Below are positions 33,671 through 43,267 of a stretch of 64,000 bases of DNA, one piece after another. The stretch is from Acidobacteriota bacterium (GTDB taxonomy: Bacteria > Acidobacteriota > JAAYUB01), in contig JAGNHB010000003.1 in the NCBI GenBank assembly GCA_018001935.1, positions 56,975 through 120,974 of the forward strand, in the 5' to 3' direction. Below the pieces are notes generated by a model. That model saw nothing but the letters and a program-made list of their open reading frames with translations, did no database searches and was not told where the DNA came from. Each line of letters starts with the position of its first letter. Position 1 is the first letter of the stretch. The translations under genes were made by a program, and so were the position numbers.

Positions 33671-35379
33671 CGGGCGACCAACATCCGGTAGCGCACCTTG
33701 AGGGTCTTTTTTTCTCCCGGCTCGAGCCTCACCTCCCAGCGAAGGGTGTTCCTGGGGTTCAACCCGTCGTTGAAAACCGCGTGGGCGCTCATGACGATCT
33801 TCTTCTCGCTCTGCTGGATCAACTCCTGGAAAGTGTAGTCGGAAAACCCCGCGCTCGTGGTCTGGGCATCGACCTTGGGCACTGTCTCCAGTACCTCTCC
33901 TTTCAAAGCTTTCCGGACGACGAGGGTCACAGGCTTGTCCTTCCGGTTGAAAACCCGCATTTCCGAGACTTCTGTGACGACCGACCAGTTGGTGGTATCG
34001 CCGTCTTTGTCGGTGGCGGTGGACAGGAGACGCCCCTCCATCTCCCGTTCCTCTTCCCTCACCATGATGTCCAGGGCCTTCGTGACCCGGAGATAGTTGG
34101 AGGCCCCCGGCGGGGTGAAGGCCAGGATATCCTGTCCCAACAATGTATCCCCCTGAAGGGTCACCGCTGGCGCGGTGGTCCAGGGCCATTTCCCCGTATT
34201 GGTGAGTTTCAGGGTGTGCCAGACGCTGTCCGGCTCCAGGTTGGTCAAGAGCTTGTTCGTCGGGGAGACATCCCAGAAATAGACATCTCGACAAGGGACG
34301 CGGACTTCGAATAGGGGCACGTAGGCCCGCTGCCCCTTTTCCAGTCGCGACAGTTCGCCGTTAAAGACGAATAGGTCCTGCCGCGATCCCTCCTTCTGGG
34401 TTTCGACTATCTCGGACGCTTCTTCATCAAAAATCACGTAATTGTTCTCCAGACCCTCTGTTCTCCTGGGCGGCACGACACCGGTGAGATCGGAAGCCTT
34501 GCTCAGGAACGAAAGGAGGTCACAGTCCGGAGCTAGCGGATCCTCGATCCCGTCCATCCGGAGATTGGGAAAACCGGTGACAAACTGAATCCTCGCCCCG
34601 TTGATATCCCGCAACGTATTGACAACCGCTGCTTTGCAATGAAGAATGGCCTCATCCGATGCAGTGGACTCCACCAGGTAACTGGGGGCCCACGTGAGCC
34701 CCTCCGACAGAGCGAGAATCCGGATCTTCCCGCCGCTCCCGGCCGTGAAGCGGAGATTTCGTGAGAGTTCCTCGCCGGTGGTCATCGACCCGACCGGGCC
34801 TTCGGTACGGCGGAACCCGGTCACGTTTTCCGCCAGGATTACCCGCTCCCCCGCTCCCGTCCGCACTCTGACCAATCCTGATCCCGTGGCCTTGCGATCG
34901 CCATCGTCCCGACCTTCGCCTTCTGCCGCCGGCTTCGTCGGGGTCGGTTTGAGATCCACGACCGATCGCTCTTCGAAAGGAATGACGATACCTTTCAGCC
35001 ACTCCCCGCCTTTGAGTTGGATTTCGATTTCGGCCCCGGCATTGGCCAGGAGAAGGTCATGAAGGTTGCGGGCCGGTCGACGGACATCGACCGTATCGTT
35101 CTCCCAAACCACGTCTTTAAGTGCGAGCGAGGAGGGTTCTGGGATCAACCAGAACGTGCCGTGGAACGGCTTCGGCAAATCCGTGACCTCGTATTCCCCC
35201 GGCCCGGGGATCGCCGTTTCGAGAACAAGAAACGCTTTGCCGTTCTTGAACAGGGACGCCTGGACGATATCCGCCTTCAGGGATCGCGTCGTATCGGCCG
35301 CGGATACTTGGCACAAGCAGCAAATCCCGAAAAGTAAACCCGTCAGGACAAATCGTTGCAAGCAGGTATGAATGGTCAT
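33667..35379 (-). CDS. Exported DUF4139-like protein
   Basis: A 570-residue protein with a signal peptide (about 8-28). The layout suggests an N-terminal DUF4140-like and C-terminal DUF4139-like protein: FKNGKAFLVLETAIPGPGEY near the start, LSEGLTWAPSYLVE in the middle, and LRWEVRLEPGEKKTLKVRYRM at the end, where the last motif is typical of DUF4139. Functions in this family are unknown (one member is linked to mucoidy control). G+C is visibly lower than its neighbours. ATG 35379, immediately after GTG 35382, fits the AAGGAGG best. Confidence 0.7.
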   Translation of the reverse strand: MTIHTCLQRFVLTGLLFGICCLCQVSAADTTRSLKADIVQASLFKNGKAFLVLETAIPGPGEYEVTDLPKPFHGTFWLIPEPSSLALKDVVWENDTVDVRRPARNLHDLLLANAGAEIEIQLKGGEWLKGIVIPFEERSVVDLKPTPTKPAAEGEGRDDGDRKATGSGLVRVRTGAGERVILAENVTGFRRTEGPVGSMTTGEELSRNLRFTAGSGGKIRILALSEGLTWAPSYLVESTASDEAILHCKAAVVNTLRDINGARIQFVTGFPNLRMDGIEDPLAPDCDLLSFLSKASDLTGVVPPRRTEGLENNYVIFDEEASEIVETQKEGSRQDLFVFNGELSRLEKGQRAYVPLFEVRVPCRDVYFWDVSPTNKLLTNLEPDSVWHTLKLTNTGKWPWTTAPAVTLQGDTLLGQDILAFTPPGASNYLRVTKALDIMVREEEREMEGRLLSTATDKDGDTTNWSVVTEVSEMRVFNRKDKPVTLVVRKALKGEVLETVPKVDAQTTSAGFSDYTFQELIQQSEKKIVMSAHAVFNDGLNPRNTLRWEVRLEPGEKKTLKVRYRMLVAR

Positions 35380-35435
35380 CACTCCTCCTTCGATGCCGAG
35401 GGTTCCGGCAACGGGACCGGCTCCCTTCCGGGGTC

Positions 35436-35477
35436 ATTATAACCGCGATCGCCGAATAACAGAACCTGGGCTATAAT
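35436..35477. promoter_or_regulatory. Back-to-back promoters
   Basis: TATAAT on the minus strand (35436-35441) faces the exported-protein operon, and TATAAT on the plus strand (35472-35477) faces nadR. The -35 regions overlap in the 30 bp between them and match consensus poorly, so the two promoters may compete or share an activator. Confidence 0.55.
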
Positions 35478-35500
35478 GGGCCGGCACTCCGGGCTGAAGG

Positions 35501-36682
35501 GTGGACCTCTTGGATAGGGCTGTCGAGATGGGTGACGAGGCGTTTCAGATGAGCGTTTTTCGAGCTGCGGGGGATGGCGGGCGGTTGCCCCGGCGGGGGA
35601 TGGTCCTGGGCAAGTTCCTGCCGCCCACCGAGGGGCACCGCTACCTGGCGGAGTTCGGGCGGCGGTTGTGCGAACGATTGAGTGTCCTGGTCTGCACCCT
35701 GCCCTCCGAGCCGATCCCGGGGGCGTGCCGCTTCGCCTGGGTGAGGGAGATGCTGCCCGGCTGCGACGTGGTGCACGTGCCCGACGACCTCCCGGCGGCC
35801 CCCGAAGACAGCCCCGACTTCTGGCCGCTCTGGCTGGAAACGATCCGCCGCGCAGTCCCCGAGCCCGTGGACGTGGTCTTCACCAGCGAGGACTACGGAG
35901 AAGAGCTGGCGGCAAGACTGGGGGCCCGCCACCGGGTCTGCGACCAACGCCGCGAGGCGGAGCCGGTGTCAGGGACGGCGGTGCGGGAAGACCCCTATGC
36001 AAAATGGAAACACCTTCCCGACGTCGTCCGACCGTGGTACTGCCGCCGGGTGGTCTGCTTCGGGCCGGAGTCCACGGGGAAGTCCACCCTGGCGGCCCGG
36101 CTCGCCGCGCACTTCGACACCGCGTGGGTCCCCGAGTGGGCCCGGGCGCACCTCGACCCCAAGGGTGGGAAGTGCGCCCCCGAGGACATCCCCCTCATCG
36201 CCGCCGGACAGTCCGCCAGCGAGGACGCCCTGGCCCGCCGGTCCAACCGCCTCCTGGTCTGCGACACCGACCCCCTTCTCACCACTATCTGGAGCGAGAT
36301 CTACTTCGGCGGCTGCCCCGAGGGGGTGCGACGCCTGGCCGACGACCGGGCGTACGACCTCTACCTCCTGTGCGGCGCCGACGTTCCCTGGGTGGACGAC
36401 GGCCAGCGCGACCTGGCCCACCGCCGGGAGGAGTTCCTCGAGCGCTGCCGGAGGGCGCTGGTGTCCCGCGGGCGTCCCTTCGTCCACCTGGCGGGAGACT
36501 GGGACACTCGCTTCCGGACTGCCGTGGCGGCGATCGAGCCGCTCCTCGGCCCTCCGGCCGACACGCCCCCGATCGCCGCCCAGCCCCGCCTGGCGAAGGA
36601 GACCCGGGCGGCGGTCGGGGATGGCGAGGGGGTGACGGAACGGGTCGAAGACGATTGTAAACAGGCATCGGGGGCGATATGA
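35501..36682 (+). CDS. nadR: NadR-like NMN adenylyltransferase / ribosylnicotinamide kinase
   Basis: A bifunctional NAD-salvage enzyme of about 393 residues. The NMN adenylyltransferase half carries GKFLPPTEGH (37-46, the GxFxPxHxGH nucleotidyl-transfer motif with a Glu-Gly variation) and SGTAVR (157-162). The kinase half has Walker A GPESTGKST (188-196) and acts on nicotinamide riboside. There is no N-terminal DNA-binding domain, so unlike the enterobacterial protein it is not a repressor. The start is GTG 35501. ATG 35528 and 35549 are also possible. Its stop overlaps the next start (ATGA), tying NAD synthesis to the HIT-kinase protein. Confidence 0.9.
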   Translation: MDLLDRAVEMGDEAFQMSVFRAAGDGGRLPRRGMVLGKFLPPTEGHRYLAEFGRRLCERLSVLVCTLPSEPIPGACRFAWVREMLPGCDVVHVPDDLPAAPEDSPDFWPLWLETIRRAVPEPVDVVFTSEDYGEELAARLGARHRVCDQRREAEPVSGTAVREDPYAKWKHLPDVVRPWYCRRVVCFGPESTGKSTLAARLAAHFDTAWVPEWARAHLDPKGGKCAPEDIPLIAAGQSASEDALARRSNRLLVCDTDPLLTTIWSEIYFGGCPEGVRRLADDRAYDLYLLCGADVPWVDDGQRDLAHRREEFLERCRRALVSRGRPFVHLAGDWDTRFRTAVAAIEPLLGPPADTPPIAAQPRLAKETRAAVGDGEGVTERVEDDCKQASGAI

Positions 36683-39600
36683 CCGAACAACCAGTTCTCC
36701 GGATCTTCGAAGATCGCCGGTTCAGCCTCGAGCACGCCTCCGGGTGCCGTATCCCGGGGTACCTCATCCTCCGGTTGAAGGAGCCGGCAATCTCCCCCTC
36801 GGAACTCTCTCCGGAGAGCGCCCGGGCCCTGGGCGATCTCCTCGCGAGGGCGGTCCGCGCCATCGAAAGAACGGTCGGGGCGGACCGCGTCTATTGCCTC
36901 GCGTTCGCCGAACTGGACCGCCGGCTCCATTTCCACCTATTTCCCCGAACGCCCTGGCTGTTGCAAGCCTACCACGCGGCGACCCGTACCCATGACCAGC
37001 CCGTGAACGGTCCCGCTGTTTTCGAGTGGGCCCGGACCACCCTTGTGGAGGAAGCCCGCGTCCCGGCCATGGCGGGGAACGTCCCGGAGACTTGCCGGGC
37101 GTTGCGGGACGCTCTGGAGCGTGAGTCGCCCCGTGCAGCCCCGGATACCGAGCCTCGGTACGGGAGACCGCCGGACGAGACGGCCCCCGCGGCCCCGCTG
37201 CCGGCTAACCCGGGCGCCGCTGGCGGGATGGCCGCCCCGGACGGGGCCCCGGAACGAGGTGGCATTCCCTCCGGCCCCCGGACAATCCCCGACGGCCATT
37301 TCGCGGAGCATCTCCAACCGGGCGGGCAATGGGGGCGGTTCAAAATCATCGCCCTGCTCGGTTCGGGGGGGTCGGGACGCGTTTTCAAGGCGTGGGACAC
37401 CACGCTTAACCGACTGGTGGCCCTGAAAGTCCTCCACCGCGAAGAGCCGGAGTTGTTCACCCGGTTTCTCCAGGAAGCCCAGTCCCAGGCCCGGATCGAC
37501 CACCCGAACGTCTGTAGGGTCTACGAGGTGGGCGGGATGGGGAACGCGGGGTCGGGCGACGCCCAGCCGTTCATCGTCATGCAGTTCATCGACGGGAAGA
37601 CGTTGAGCCGGGCCGCGGGCGAGATGACCCTCGAACAGAAAGTGAAGGTCCTCATGGAGGTGGCGGAGGCGATCCACGCCGCCCACCGGCTGGGTCTGAT
37701 CCACCGGGACATCAAACCGTCCAACATCATGGTGGAGAAGACCGACTTGGGGGACTGGCAACCTTTCGTGATGGACTTCGGGTTGGCACGGGAACAGGAA
37801 AAAACCGGTTTGACCGTGACGGGGGCCATTCTCGGGACGCCCCAGTACATGTCCCCGGAACAGGCCCGGGGCGAGATCCACCATCTCGACCGGCGGTCCG
37901 ACGTGTACAGCCTCGGGGCCACCATGTACGAAGTCCTGTCCGGCCAGCCGGCCTACGACGGGCGAACCATGGTGGATGTCCTCCTGAAGGTGATGGCCTC
38001 GGAACCGTTCCCGTTGAAGCGGGTGAACCCCCGGGTGCCCTCCGACCTGGGGACCATCACCATGAAATGCATGGAGAGCGACCCCACCCGACGGTATGAC
38101 TCGGCGCGGGCGCTGGCGGACGACCTCCGCCACTATCTCGACGGCGACCCCATCCAGGCCCGGCCGGCCGGGATGGTCCGGCGCGTCCTCAAGAAAGCCC
38201 GGAAGCACAAGGCCATGACCGCGGTGGTCTGCACCGCCGTGCTGGGTTTCCTGGTGCTCGGGGGACTTCTTGCCCACACCGCATGGACGGCGGCAACGCG
38301 GGCGAAAGCCGCCGGGGTCTTCGGCCAGAAGGTGAAGGAGATCGAAGCCCTCATGCGGTACGCCCGCATGCTTCCCCCCCACGACATCCAGCGGGAAAAG
38401 GCGCTGGTCCGCTCCCGGATGGCCGACATCGAACGCCTGATGATCACCATGGGGAGCGCGGCGGACGGTCCGGGGAACTACGCCCTCGGTCGCGGCAGCC
38501 TGGTGCTCCAGGACTTCGTTCCGGCCCGGCGGTATCTGGAGAAAGCGTGGAGCGCGGGTTTCCAGGAACCGGAGGCGGCCTGCGCCCTCGGGTTCGTCCT
38601 GGGGGAATTCTACCGGCGGAAACTGCAGGAGGCCCAACGGATCGATGATCCCCGTCTCCGCGGGGAATTCCTGCACCGGGCCGACCACGAGTACCGCGAA
38701 CCCGCCCTTCGATACCTGAAGGCGGGGGTGGGGGCCCCGCTGGAGTCGCCCGCCTACGTTTCAGCCCTCATCGCCTTCCACGAAAAGCGGTTCGACGAGG
38801 CCATCCGCAAAGCCCGGGAAGCCTTCATGCAGACGCCCTGGCTGAACGAGGCCCGCCTCCTGGAAGGGGACGTCCACCTGGTCCGGGCCCTGGAACTGAT
38901 CAGCCGGAACGCGGAGGCGGAGGCGTCCCGGTCCCGGTCCCAGGCCATCGCCGCCTTCCGGCAGGCTGTCGACCTCGCGCGGAGCGACGCCAGAGGGTAC
39001 GAGGGGATCTGCAAGGTTCGCATGAGCGAGGTGGAAGCCAGCGTCTACCGCAGCCCGGAGAAGTACCGGGACTATCTCGGGGTGCTGGAGTCCGCCGAGG
39101 CGGCGTGCCGGGAAACCCTGGCGGTGAACCCCGAGAGCGCCGTGGCATACCTCGTGCTCGCCTACACCAAGTCCCGGCGGGCAGAGCTCAACGGGGACAA
39201 GGACATCGGGCAGACCCTGACTCTGAACCGGGAGGCCGTCCAGGACGGTGAGAAGGCCCTCCGTTTCGAGCCGGACGACCCCATGGCCCTCAATGTCCTG
39301 ACCCTGACGTACGAGGCGATCGCGTACTACGAGAACCGGACCGGCCGCGACCCGCGGAGATCCGTCGCATTGTGTGTCGCCCGCGGGCGGCGGGCCCTGG
39401 AGGTGGACCCCGGTAACACCCTTCTTCAGTGCGACGTCCTGATCAACATGGGAAATTCTTACGGGTTCGCCTGGGATTACGAGACACGGCTCGGGCTGTC
39501 GTCCGGGTCGTCCCTGGAGAACGCCTTCGACTGCTTCCGCAAGGCGGTCGCCCTCAATCCCCAGAATTCGATCGCCCTGCTCGACCTCGGTTACCTGCAC

Positions 39601-40365
39601 CTCATGAAGGGAAAACACGACCTGGCTCGCGGGATCGACCCGGGGCCCTCCCTGGCCAAGGCGGAAGCCTGGCTCCGGAAGGCTGTGGCAATCCGGCCGG
39701 ACTTCGTGACCAACCGGATGTTCCTCGCGGAGACATACTGCACGCAGGCCGAATACTGCGTCGAACAGCGGAAAGACCCATCCGTCCCGCTGGGGAAAGT
39801 CCGGGCGATCGTGAATCCGGAGGGCCCGTTCGAGATCGATGAACTGCCGCAGTTCTTCCTGGTCGATCAGATCGTCCTGATCGAATCCCGCTGGAAGATT
39901 CTCCGCGACCAACCGCCGGACGAGGTCCCCATCCGGCTCCCCGACTTCAACGCCCCGGGTTTCCGACTGGGCCTGACTCACACCCGGGCGTTTCAGGTGA
40001 CCGCGGAAATCTGCCTCCTGCGGGCGCTGTGGAAGATCGGGGCCTCCGGCGGAACGGCGGGCGAACCGCTTCGGTTTCCCCAGGGGGAAGGGCGGGGCCT
40101 GGCCGCAGAGGACATCCGTAAAGGGTTGGCCCTGGCCGGCAAGGCCGTCGCCTTCAGCCCCGGATCCGCCGAAGCGGTTGCGGTCCAGGGGGCGCTCAGC
40201 CTGCTCCGTTACCACACGGAACGGGATCCTGCCATCCGGAGGAACGCCCTTGGGCAAGCCATGGCCTGGCTGGAGAAAGCCATGAAAGAGAACGTCCTGC
40301 TGAAGAGGCGGTACGGCCCCTTCCTGGACGAAGCCCGGCGGCTGATCGCCCGCCCGGGCGGCTGA
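36679..40365 (+). CDS. HIT-like domain fused to transmembrane Ser/Thr kinase with TPR-rich tail
   Basis: A 1228-residue fusion. Residues about 1-125 match HIT-family nucleotide hydrolases: LEHASGCRIPGYLILRLKEP, ELSPESARALGDLL and RLHFHLFPR, where two of the three His (84 and 86) of the HxHxH motif remain and the first is Arg. A Pro/Ala linker follows (150-215). The kinase (218-490) is complete: GSGGSGRVF, Lys250, HRDIKPSN with Asp344, DFG 366-368, GTPQYMSPEQ. One membrane helix (512-534) leads to about 690 extracytoplasmic residues of TPR-like helical repeats. HIT plus kinase in one chain is unusual, and coupling to nadR suggests a nucleotide-sensing role (inference). Confidence 0.9.
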   Translation: MTEQPVLRIFEDRRFSLEHASGCRIPGYLILRLKEPAISPSELSPESARALGDLLARAVRAIERTVGADRVYCLAFAELDRRLHFHLFPRTPWLLQAYHAATRTHDQPVNGPAVFEWARTTLVEEARVPAMAGNVPETCRALRDALERESPRAAPDTEPRYGRPPDETAPAAPLPANPGAAGGMAAPDGAPERGGIPSGPRTIPDGHFAEHLQPGGQWGRFKIIALLGSGGSGRVFKAWDTTLNRLVALKVLHREEPELFTRFLQEAQSQARIDHPNVCRVYEVGGMGNAGSGDAQPFIVMQFIDGKTLSRAAGEMTLEQKVKVLMEVAEAIHAAHRLGLIHRDIKPSNIMVEKTDLGDWQPFVMDFGLAREQEKTGLTVTGAILGTPQYMSPEQARGEIHHLDRRSDVYSLGATMYEVLSGQPAYDGRTMVDVLLKVMASEPFPLKRVNPRVPSDLGTITMKCMESDPTRRYDSARALADDLRHYLDGDPIQARPAGMVRRVLKKARKHKAMTAVVCTAVLGFLVLGGLLAHTAWTAATRAKAAGVFGQKVKEIEALMRYARMLPPHDIQREKALVRSRMADIERLMITMGSAADGPGNYALGRGSLVLQDFVPARRYLEKAWSAGFQEPEAACALGFVLGEFYRRKLQEAQRIDDPRLRGEFLHRADHEYREPALRYLKAGVGAPLESPAYVSALIAFHEKRFDEAIRKAREAFMQTPWLNEARLLEGDVHLVRALELISRNAEAEASRSRSQAIAAFRQAVDLARSDARGYEGICKVRMSEVEASVYRSPEKYRDYLGVLESAEAACRETLAVNPESAVAYLVLAYTKSRRAELNGDKDIGQTLTLNREAVQDGEKALRFEPDDPMALNVLTLTYEAIAYYENRTGRDPRRSVALCVARGRRALEVDPGNTLLQCDVLINMGNSYGFAWDYETRLGLSSGSSLENAFDCFRKAVALNPQNSIALLDLGYLHLMKGKHDLARGIDPGPSLAKAEAWLRKAVAIRPDFVTNRMFLAETYCTQAEYCVEQRKDPSVPLGKVRAIVNPEGPFEIDELPQFFLVDQIVLIESRWKILRDQPPDEVPIRLPDFNAPGFRLGLTHTRAFQVTAEICLLRALWKIGASGGTAGEPLRFPQGEGRGLAAEDIRKGLALAGKAVAFSPGSAEAVAVQGALSLLRYHTERDPAIRRNALGQAMAWLEKAMKENVLLKRRYGPFLDEARRLIARPGG

Positions 40366-40412
40366 GGCCCCGACGCTGGAAGGGGATTCGACACGTTTTC
40401 GGGAGTGAGTCC

Positions 40413-41069
40413 ATGACGACTTTCATCAGCCGTTACCTCGATCCGGCCGACCGCCTGGGCGAGATCCTCTTCGCCCTCATCATGTGTCTGGGGTTCACGG
40501 CGGCCGTGCGGCTCGGGCACCAGGACGCCGACAGCCGGGCCCTGCTCGTCGCCATCGGCGGGTGCAACCTGTCCTGGGCTTTTGTCGACGGCGTCATTTA
40601 CGTCCTCACCGCGCTTTTCGAAAGGGGGTGCCGCGTCCGCCTCGCCCGGGACGTCCTGGCCGCCCCAACCGAGCACGCCGCCCTCGCCCGGATCGACCGG
40701 GAGTTCGACGGGCCGCTGATGGCGATCCTGAACCACCGGGAGCGCGACCAGGTCCTCCATTGGGCCCTGGAGATCGTCCGGGCGAAGGGAAAACCTCCGC
40801 CGGCCCGGATGCGTTCCGAGGACCTGCTGGGAGGTGTGGCGGTGAGCCTGCTCATCGCCCTCTCCACGTTGCCGGTCCTGGTCCCGCTGGCCGTCGTCCC
40901 GACGCCGACGCTCGCGGTCCGGCTTTCCAACCTCGTGGCCCTGACCCAGATGTTCCTGCTGGGATTCTGGTGGGGTCGCATTGTGGGCGCCGGCCCCATC
41001 CGGGTCGCCTTGGGTCTCACGCTCCTGGGGGTGTCGCTCGTGGCCGTCACGGTCTCTCTCGGCGGCTGA
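40413..41069 (+). CDS. VIT1/CCC1-like membrane protein (tentative)
   Basis: A 218-residue inner-membrane protein with about five helices: two near the N-terminus (about 15-70), a hydrophilic loop with many charged residues (75-140), and three more (145-218). The arrangement and segments such as ALLVAIGGCNLSWAFVDGVIY and the C-terminal helices resemble the VIT1/CCC1 family of Fe/Mn transporters, but sequence identity looks low, so the substrate is not assigned. The start at 40413 follows GGGAGTGAG. It lies 47 bp after the kinase gene and could be on the same transcript. Confidence 0.55.
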   Translation: MTTFISRYLDPADRLGEILFALIMCLGFTAAVRLGHQDADSRALLVAIGGCNLSWAFVDGVIYVLTALFERGCRVRLARDVLAAPTEHAALARIDREFDGPLMAILNHRERDQVLHWALEIVRAKGKPPPARMRSEDLLGGVAVSLLIALSTLPVLVPLAVVPTPTLAVRLSNLVALTQMFLLGFWWGRIVGAGPIRVALGLTLLGVSLVAVTVSLGG

Positions 41070-41147
41070 GCAGTTCGGGGCCGGCCTACCCCGAAAAACC
41101 GCTTATTCTTAATCGTCTTCACTCAGACCTTTGGCCCGGGGTTGATA

Positions 41148-41158
41148 CAGGACACTCA
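41148..41158. repeat. REP-type element, first of the island
   Basis: CAGGACACTCA repeats a 12-bp word found exactly at 43104-43115. A partial complement (GGTGCCTGTCC, 41174-41184) follows. It marks the left edge of the 41.1-45.9 kb island. Confidence 0.55.
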
Positions 41159-41282
41159 GTGCCCGGGGCTACGGGTGCCTGTCCTTCAGGATGTGAGCGC
41201 GCACATCTTTTTTCCCGATCCCTGCGGTTCCGGTTTACAATCAAACGGAGCGTTCCTTTTCCAGACCCGGGAGGGTGGGTTC

Positions 41283-42989
41283 ATGCGAAGACCGATAGCG
41301 ATCACCTCCTGCGTTCCCCTGGGCATCTCTGTTGCGGTATTACTGCTCCTTGCCGGGTTCCGCCTGTTCAGCGGGGCCGGTTTCGGCCTCCCGGCGAAAC
41401 CCGGGCCGGACGGGTGGGTGGAGTCGGGGCTGTTCTTCAACCCCCACGACAATGCGCAGTACCTGAGTTGGGCGCGGCAGGCCCGGGACGGCCAGATCCT
41501 CGGCGAGAACCTCTTCACGACGGAATCGTCCCGGCGAATCATCTTCCACCCGGTGCTCGCCCTGGCGGGCCGAATGGAAGCGCTGACCGGCATCCCTGCC
41601 GTATCATGGCTCATCTTCGGCGGCATCCTCGGTTCGGCTCTCACCGTCTGGCTGACATCCCGTCTCGCAATTGTCTCGGGGCTGGACTCGCTCGGTGTTT
41701 GCTTCAGTACCTCGCTGGCTGCGTTCGGCATGGGCCTCGGGCTGACCTCCCGGTTCATTGCTGCGACGGTGCTTCACCGAACGTTCGATTTGCCTTCTGC
41801 GGAGACCGCTTTTGCCGACGCTCTCTTCTTCACCACGTCGTTCGCCTACCCGCTCATAGCCATCGCCTATGCCCTGATGACAGGTACGGTCTGGCTCCTT
41901 TTCAGGGGCAGGACAGGGCACTTTTCTCCCTCGCTTCTGGGCGGGCTGTTCCTCCTGACCCTGGCCCTCGGTTTGACCCACCCTTTCGAGGGGGTCATGC
42001 TGGCCGCCCTGGCTTTGTTGGTTCTGTTTCACGACCGGGTTCAGCGAAAGACAGTCGACCCGTTGATCGACCCTACCCGGATCTGGTTTCTTCTGGGAGG
42101 GGTAGGGCTTGTGGCCTGTTATCAACTGTGGGTTGCCGCCCAACCCGTGTGGCGGGAAGCCGTCCAGGCCAGCATGGACCTTCCACAGCCACGATGGACC
42201 TGGCTGCTCGGGTACGGCGCCGCGCTGCCCCTGGCCCTGATCGGCGCCCTGAAGTCCTTTCGGGTGGACCACCTCCGGCGAACCCGGTTTTTCACCTTCT
42301 GGTTCGGTATCGTCTTCCTGACCCTGGTCGTTGTCAATACCAACCGGTCGAAGATATCCGCGGGAGCTTATCTGGCGATCGCCATTCTGGCCGGACAGGG
42401 GTTCTCCAGCCTGACGGCGCGGGTCCGCCTTTCGACAAAGCCCGAGATCCGGCGCCTTGGCCGGGCGGGCCTGGTGATCCTGGGGTGCCTCTGCTTTTCC
42501 GGTACCCTGTTCTACTTGGATGACCTCCGTTTTCCCCACAACCGTGTACGTTACGAGCATGACCTTCTCTCTGTTTGTGAGCGACTGGCCGCGTCGCCGG
42601 CCCACCGACCGCGGGTCCTGGCCGACCAGAGTGCCGCGATGCTCCTCCCGGCCCTGGCCGGCGCGAAAGTTTACACCGGCAACGTTTTCCTGACACCCGG
42701 TTTCTGGCGCAAACAGAAGGAACTGAACCACCTGGGTTTCGAGTACTGGGAGTACCCGAAATCTCTCCCCTCGCTGCCGGAGTCGTGCGGTACCCCTGAA
42801 GATACGCCTCCCCTGCGGCTCCTTCGTCATCTCTTGGAAAAGGACCGGATCGAGTTTCTTCTCACCACGCGGGAATCACCTGCCGGGAACAGTTTGGCGA
42901 ACCTTCCGGAGATCAGGTTACGGGCCGCCTCCGGCCGCTGGCTTCTGTTTGAGGTCATCCGACCTCCAGGGGAGAGGGGAACCCCCTGA
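41283..42989 (+). CDS. Polytopic membrane protein of unknown family (GT-C-like topology)
   Basis: A 568-residue protein with about eleven membrane helices. A first helix (about 8-27) is followed by a periplasmic loop with NPHDNAQYLSWARQARDGQ, which resembles the DxD-type acidic loop after helix 1 of GT-C glycosyltransferases, although no clear DD or ED is present. The soluble C-terminal part (about 430-568) is mixed alpha/beta. It could be a GT-C-type transferase or a related YfhO-like protein. Its G+C is visibly lower and codon use less biased than its neighbours. REP palindromes lie on both sides, so it may be acquired. The start at 41283 has GGGAGGG. Confidence 0.55.
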   Translation: MRRPIAITSCVPLGISVAVLLLLAGFRLFSGAGFGLPAKPGPDGWVESGLFFNPHDNAQYLSWARQARDGQILGENLFTTESSRRIIFHPVLALAGRMEALTGIPAVSWLIFGGILGSALTVWLTSRLAIVSGLDSLGVCFSTSLAAFGMGLGLTSRFIAATVLHRTFDLPSAETAFADALFFTTSFAYPLIAIAYALMTGTVWLLFRGRTGHFSPSLLGGLFLLTLALGLTHPFEGVMLAALALLVLFHDRVQRKTVDPLIDPTRIWFLLGGVGLVACYQLWVAAQPVWREAVQASMDLPQPRWTWLLGYGAALPLALIGALKSFRVDHLRRTRFFTFWFGIVFLTLVVVNTNRSKISAGAYLAIAILAGQGFSSLTARVRLSTKPEIRRLGRAGLVILGCLCFSGTLFYLDDLRFPHNRVRYEHDLLSVCERLAASPAHRPRVLADQSAAMLLPALAGAKVYTGNVFLTPGFWRKQKELNHLGFEYWEYPKSLPSLPESCGTPEDTPPLRLLRHLLEKDRIEFLLTTRESPAGNSLANLPEIRLRAASGRWLLFEVIRPPGERGTP

Positions 42990-43015
42990 TACAGATCCGT
43001 ACAGGAACGCCATCC

Positions 43016-43138
43016 GGGACACTCATTCAATTCCGAGTGTCGCTATCCCTGACGCCCAGGCAAGGAGAAAGGACAGGGGGGCCTTCCTTGGACCCGTCAC
43101 GAAACAGGACACTCAACCCAATGGATGAGTGAGTGTCC
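43016..43138. repeat. REP palindromes left of the transposase gene
   Basis: Two inverted repeats. GACACTC (43018-43024) pairs with GAGTGTC (43035-43041). GGACACTCA (43107-43115) pairs with TGAGTGTCC (43130-43138). They match the palindromes at 45835-45866 and 45885-45896 on the other side of the transposase-nuclease pair. Confidence 0.85.
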
Positions 43139-43267
43139 TCTTTCCCGACCCTCCCGCCGGGCCTGCGCGCGGCGCTTCCCATCCGTCTCCCGCCCCGCGG
43201 CCTAGTCCCCTCTCCCGGGTCAGCGCGGAGCCTCCCCCCATTTTTTTCACCGGTTTTGCGAAATAAC

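Noticed and set aside
35501..35560. DNA-binding repressor domain of NadR
   Set aside because: The N-terminal extension is too short (about 30 residues) and has no helix-turn-helix pattern.
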